From: Endomicrobium sp.
GTDB taxonomy: Bacteria > Elusimicrobiota > Endomicrobiia > Endomicrobiales > Endomicrobiaceae
Length of the DNA stretch: 6,191 nt
NCBI GenBank assembly: GCA_031273645.1
Contig: JAISRM010000029.1
Location: 1 to 6,191, forward strand
Direction: 5' to 3'
The notes beneath the pieces are model-generated. The model was not told the DNA's origin, did not search any database, and worked only from the letters and a program-made list of their open reading frames with translations. A program made the position numbers and the translations under genes. This document shows positions 3,649-6,191 of this stretch, piece by piece; position 1 is the first letter of the stretch, and each line of letters starts with the position of its first letter.

Positions 3649-6191
3649 TTATTTATCTTTACCGGTAAATCCGGATTTTAAACCGGTTCCGGCAGGTATT
3701 AAATGTCCTATTGAAACATTTTCTTTCAATCCTCTCAGGGTGTCTATCTGCCCGGAAACGGCAGCTTCTGTAAGAATTCTCGTTGTCTCCTGAAAAGACG
3801 CAGCAGAAATAAATGAATCTGAGGACAATGATGCTTTTGTTATTCCCAAAAGAATCGGATGGGCGGCCGGAGGCTTTCCGTTTCTTGCCTTAACTTCTCT
3901 TCTGTCAAGTTCGTATTTGTATCTTGACACTATTTCTCCGTTAAGGAACTTGCTGTCTCCCGAATCCGTTATTCTTACGTTTGAAAGCATTTGTCTTACT
4001 ATTATTTCAATATGTTTATCGTTGATCGTAACGCCCTGAAGCCTGTAAACCTGCTGAATTTCGTTTACAAGATATTCCTGCACTTCTTTAGGACCTTTAA
4101 CTTTAAGGATATCGTGAGGATTAACAGCTCCGTCGGAAAGAGATTCCCCTTCCTTTACTCTGTCGCCTTCATAAACTACCAAATGGCGGCCGGCGGGAAT
4201 AAGATAATCTTTTTTCATTTTTGTTTCCTGATTTTCAACTTCTACTTTTACGCTGCCTTTTGCAGTAGGACCGCCTAAATGCACGGTTCCGTCGATTTCA
4301 GAAACAACCGCGGCGTTTCTTGGGCGGCGACCTTCAAAAAGTTCTGCAACTCTTGGCAAACCGCCGGTAATATCTTTTGATTTTGAAACTTCCTGCGGAA
4401 TTTTTGCCAAAACGTCGCCGGCTTTTATTTTATTTCCGTCGTGCACGACAAGCGTAGTGTCAACCGGAAGAGGATATTCCGCTATGGTCTTGGCGTCTTT
4501 TTTAATTACTATTCTGGGGCTCTTTCTGTCGGAAGGATGCTCGATAATAACCCTTTCTATCTGCCCGGTTACTTTTGATTTTTCTTTCTGCAAAGTTACG
4601 CCGTCTTTTACATCGACAAACTGAATGGTTCCGTCAAACTCTGATATAATCGGTTTTGAATGCGGATCCCATTTGGCTATTAAAACGTTCTTTTTCATTC
4701 CCGTAGCGGGATCGGTTTTAATTTCAACTTTTTGTCCGTCTTGAACTTCAATTATGGCTCCGTAGGGAATTTGGTAAACCTGTCTTCTGTGAACCGGAAA
4801 TTCCGTATAAACAAGTTCGGCGTTTCTGCTGAGAACTACGATCTCGCCGTCTTTATTTTGAATCGTCTTTAAATTATAATAGTCTGCCGTGCCGTTATTT
4901 TCGGCGTATATTTCCGAACGCGAAACAACGCGGCTGGCGGCTCCTCCGATATGAAACGTGCGCAAAGTAAGCTGAGTGCCGGGTTCTCCTATAGACTGCG
5001 CCGCTATAATTCCGACGGCTTCGCCCACTTCAACCTGCTTGCCTGTGGCGGGATTTACTCCGTAACATTTTGCGCATACTCCGTGTTCGGATTCGCACGT
5101 TAAAACGCTTCTGATCCCTATTTTGTCTATGCCTGCTTCAACGAGCTTTTGCGCTTTTTCGGGGGTGATAAGCTCGCCTCTTTTTAAAATCAGTTCGTCG
5201 TGGACAATATCGACGACGTTGTCGAGCGCAATTCTTCCGACGACGCGCTCGTCTATTTTTTCAACGACTTCGTCTCCGCTTTGAAGAGTTCCGATAAATA
5301 CTCCGTTAACGGTCTTGCAGTCTTCTTCTCTTACGACGACGTCGTGAGCTACGTCTATAAGCCTTCTGGTAAGGTATCCGGCTTCCGCAGTTTTAAGCGC
5401 GGTATCGGACAACCCTTTGCGTCCTCCGTGAGTGGAAATAAAGTATTCCAAAACCGTCAGACCTTCGCGGAAATTTGAAATGATAGGAGTTTCTATAATT
5501 TCTCCAACGCCCCCTGAAAGTTTTTTCTGGGGTTTTGCCATAAGTCCGCGCATGCCGGCAAGCTGTCTTACCTGTTGCCTTGAACCTCTGGCGCCTGAAT
5601 CGGCCATCATAAATATTGAATTAAAACGGTTCTGTCCTTTTTTAAGAGGCTCCGTTTCGTCTTTTCTCATTTCGTCAAACATTATATCGGCGACTTCGTC
5701 GGTAACTCTCGTCCATATATCGATGATTTTATTATAGCGTTCAGACTCCGTTATCAAACCGAGTTTTGCCTGTTTTTCAATTTCTTTAATTTTTGACTTG
5801 GCTTCTTTGACCATCTTTTCTTTTTTTGCGGGAACTATCATTTCGTCTAAAGATATTGATACGCCCGCAAGAGTGGCGTACTTGTAACCCATCTTTTTTA
5901 TTTCGTCTAAAAGAACTATGGTTCTGTACTGTCCGAGCTCTTTATAACATCTGTCGACTAAAATGCCAAGCTCTTTTTTAGTAAAACTTTTATTCTGGTA
6001 TCCCAAAGCGTAAGAACCGTCGTCGTTTTTAGGAAGATTTTCATTAAAAATTATTCTTCCTACCGTGGTGTAATTTATTATTTCCCCGCCTTCTTCGTCT
6101 TTGTAATTTTTCCACTTAGAAACGTCGGACTGCTCGTTGTTTTTAAGTTTTAAATCTCTTATATTGGTAATTCCCAAAACTTTAATTCTTG
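3649..6191 (-). CDS. rpoC: RNA polymerase subunit beta', C-terminal part (cut by the right window edge)
   Basis: Beta' forms the catalytic half of RNA polymerase with beta. The reading frame is open to the right edge: the codon at 6177-6175 is an internal TTG (Leu), not a start, and codons for V, K, I and R precede it. Residue numbers here count from that Leu. The product contains TTVGR at 37-41, the bridge helix with ADSGARGS (192-199) and RQLAGMRGLMAKP (204-216), and the NFREGL...YFISTHG block (235-251). The second zinc site is complete (Cys287, Cys361, Cys368, Cys371). The trigger loop start AAQSIGEPGTQLTLRTFHIGG (392-412) is followed by an SI3-type insertion, then DITGGLPRVAELFEGRRP (602-619), and finally the KASLSSDSFISAASFQETTR block (781-800) and LKENVSIGHLIPAGTG (817-832). 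By comparison with E. coli, roughly the first 500-600 residues are outside the window, including the NADFDGD catalytic aspartates and the first zinc ribbon. A short insertion follows the bridge helix. The C-terminal tail is short. Confidence 0.98.
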   Translation of the reverse strand, partial: RIKVLGITNIRDLKLKNNEQSDVSKWKNYKDEEGGEIINYTTVGRIIFNENLPKNDDGSYALGYQNKSFTKKELGILVDRCYKELGQYRTIVLLDEIKKMGYKYATLAGVSISLDEMIVPAKKEKMVKEAKSKIKEIEKQAKLGLITESERYNKIIDIWTRVTDEVADIMFDEMRKDETEPLKKGQNRFNSIFMMADSGARGSRQQVRQLAGMRGLMAKPQKKLSGGVGEIIETPIISNFREGLTVLEYFISTHGGRKGLSDTALKTAEAGYLTRRLIDVAHDVVVREEDCKTVNGVFIGTLQSGDEVVEKIDERVVGRIALDNVVDIVHDELILKRGELITPEKAQKLVEAGIDKIGIRSVLTCESEHGVCAKCYGVNPATGKQVEVGEAVGIIAAQSIGEPGTQLTLRTFHIGGAASRVVSRSEIYAENNGTADYYNLKTIQNKDGEIVVLSRNAELVYTEFPVHRRQVYQIPYGAIIEVQDGQKVEIKTDPATGMKKNVLIAKWDPHSKPIISEFDGTIQFVDVKDGVTLQKEKSKVTGQIERVIIEHPSDRKSPRIVIKKDAKTIAEYPLPVDTTLVVHDGNKIKAGDVLAKIPQEVSKSKDITGGLPRVAELFEGRRPRNAAVVSEIDGTVHLGGPTAKGSVKVEVENQETKMKKDYLIPAGRHLVVYEGDRVKEGESLSDGAVNPHDILKVKGPKEVQEYLVNEIQQVYRLQGVTINDKHIEIIVRQMLSNVRITDSGDSKFLNGEIVSRYKYELDRREVKARNGKPPAAHPILLGITKASLSSDSFISAASFQETTRILTEAAVSGQIDTLRGLKENVSIGHLIPAGTGLKSGFTGKDK
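4378..4929 (-). other. SI3-type lineage-specific insertion in the RpoC trigger loop
   Basis: About 180 residues (roughly 417-600 of the visible part) separate the two halves of the trigger loop, between HIGGAASR and KDITGGLPRV. They contain repeated beta-rich segments of the barrel-sandwich kind, for example IPYGAIIEVQDGQKV and LVVHDGNKIKAGDVLAKIPQE, plus the conserved WDPHSKPIISEFDG. E. coli RpoC has a comparable insertion of about 188 residues (SI3) at this point, which modulates trigger loop folding, pausing and cleavage. Bacillota lack it. This supports a Gram-negative-type host. The boundaries are approximate, placed from remembered family alignment. Confidence 0.8.

Noticed and set aside
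3991..5737. Three plus-strand open frames opposite rpoC (3991-4278, 5200-5478, 5432-5737)
   Set aside because: All are antisense to conserved beta' sequence, and none resembles a known protein.
6175..6177. TTG as a start codon for an 842-residue protein
   Set aside because: The frame continues open to the window edge, and the family needs several hundred more N-terminal residues. This is an internal Leu of rpoC.
1..6191. A previously undescribed accessory or defence system
   Set aside because: All substantial coding sequence is accounted for by rpoC, rpsL, rpsG, fusA and tuf in their conserved order, and the gaps are too short and too AT-rich to hide another gene.

Overview
The window is a core housekeeping segment read entirely from the minus strand. 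In transcription order it holds the 3' part of rpoC (RNA polymerase beta'), rpsL (S12), rpsG (S7), fusA (EF-G) and the 5' end of tuf (EF-Tu). This is the bacterial 'str' cluster attached directly downstream of the rpoBC cluster. Every gene is recognised from conserved family motifs. I see no mobile element, CRISPR array, tRNA, rRNA or accessory gene, and no undescribed multi-gene system.

The organism is a bacterium with AT-rich spacers and strong AGGAG-type ribosome binding sites. Its RpoC carries a large insertion of about 180 residues in the trigger loop, of the SI3 kind known from proteobacteria and several other Gram-negative-type phyla and absent from Bacillota. The protein sequences and the EF-Tu N-terminus remind me of Elusimicrobiota (Endomicrobium/Elusimicrobium-like). 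That placement is from memory and tentative.

Layout, right to left on the plus numbering: rpoC (open at the right edge, stop at 3649), 21 bp, rpsL (3627-3244), 162 bp, rpsG (3081-2602), 246 bp, fusA (2355-274), 91 bp, tuf (182 to the left edge). The rpoC-rpsL spacing implies co-transcription. The next two gaps are long for a ribosomal protein operon and both hold structure. The rpsL-rpsG gap contains a GC-rich hairpin and a possible long-range helix, at the position where S7 autoregulates in E. coli. The rpsG-fusA gap contains a two-stage inverted repeat, then a sigma70-like promoter for fusA, then an AT-rich palindromic leader. The translation factors may therefore be partly uncoupled from the ribosomal proteins.

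Functionally, the genes supply the catalytic subunit of transcription, two small-subunit proteins (S12 in the decoding centre, S7 as head assembly initiator) and the two main elongation GTPases. The most notable anomaly is the tuf fragment. Its synonymous codon choice is almost the reverse of that in fusA next door, and the switch I region visible at the window edge departs from the usual ARGIT motif.
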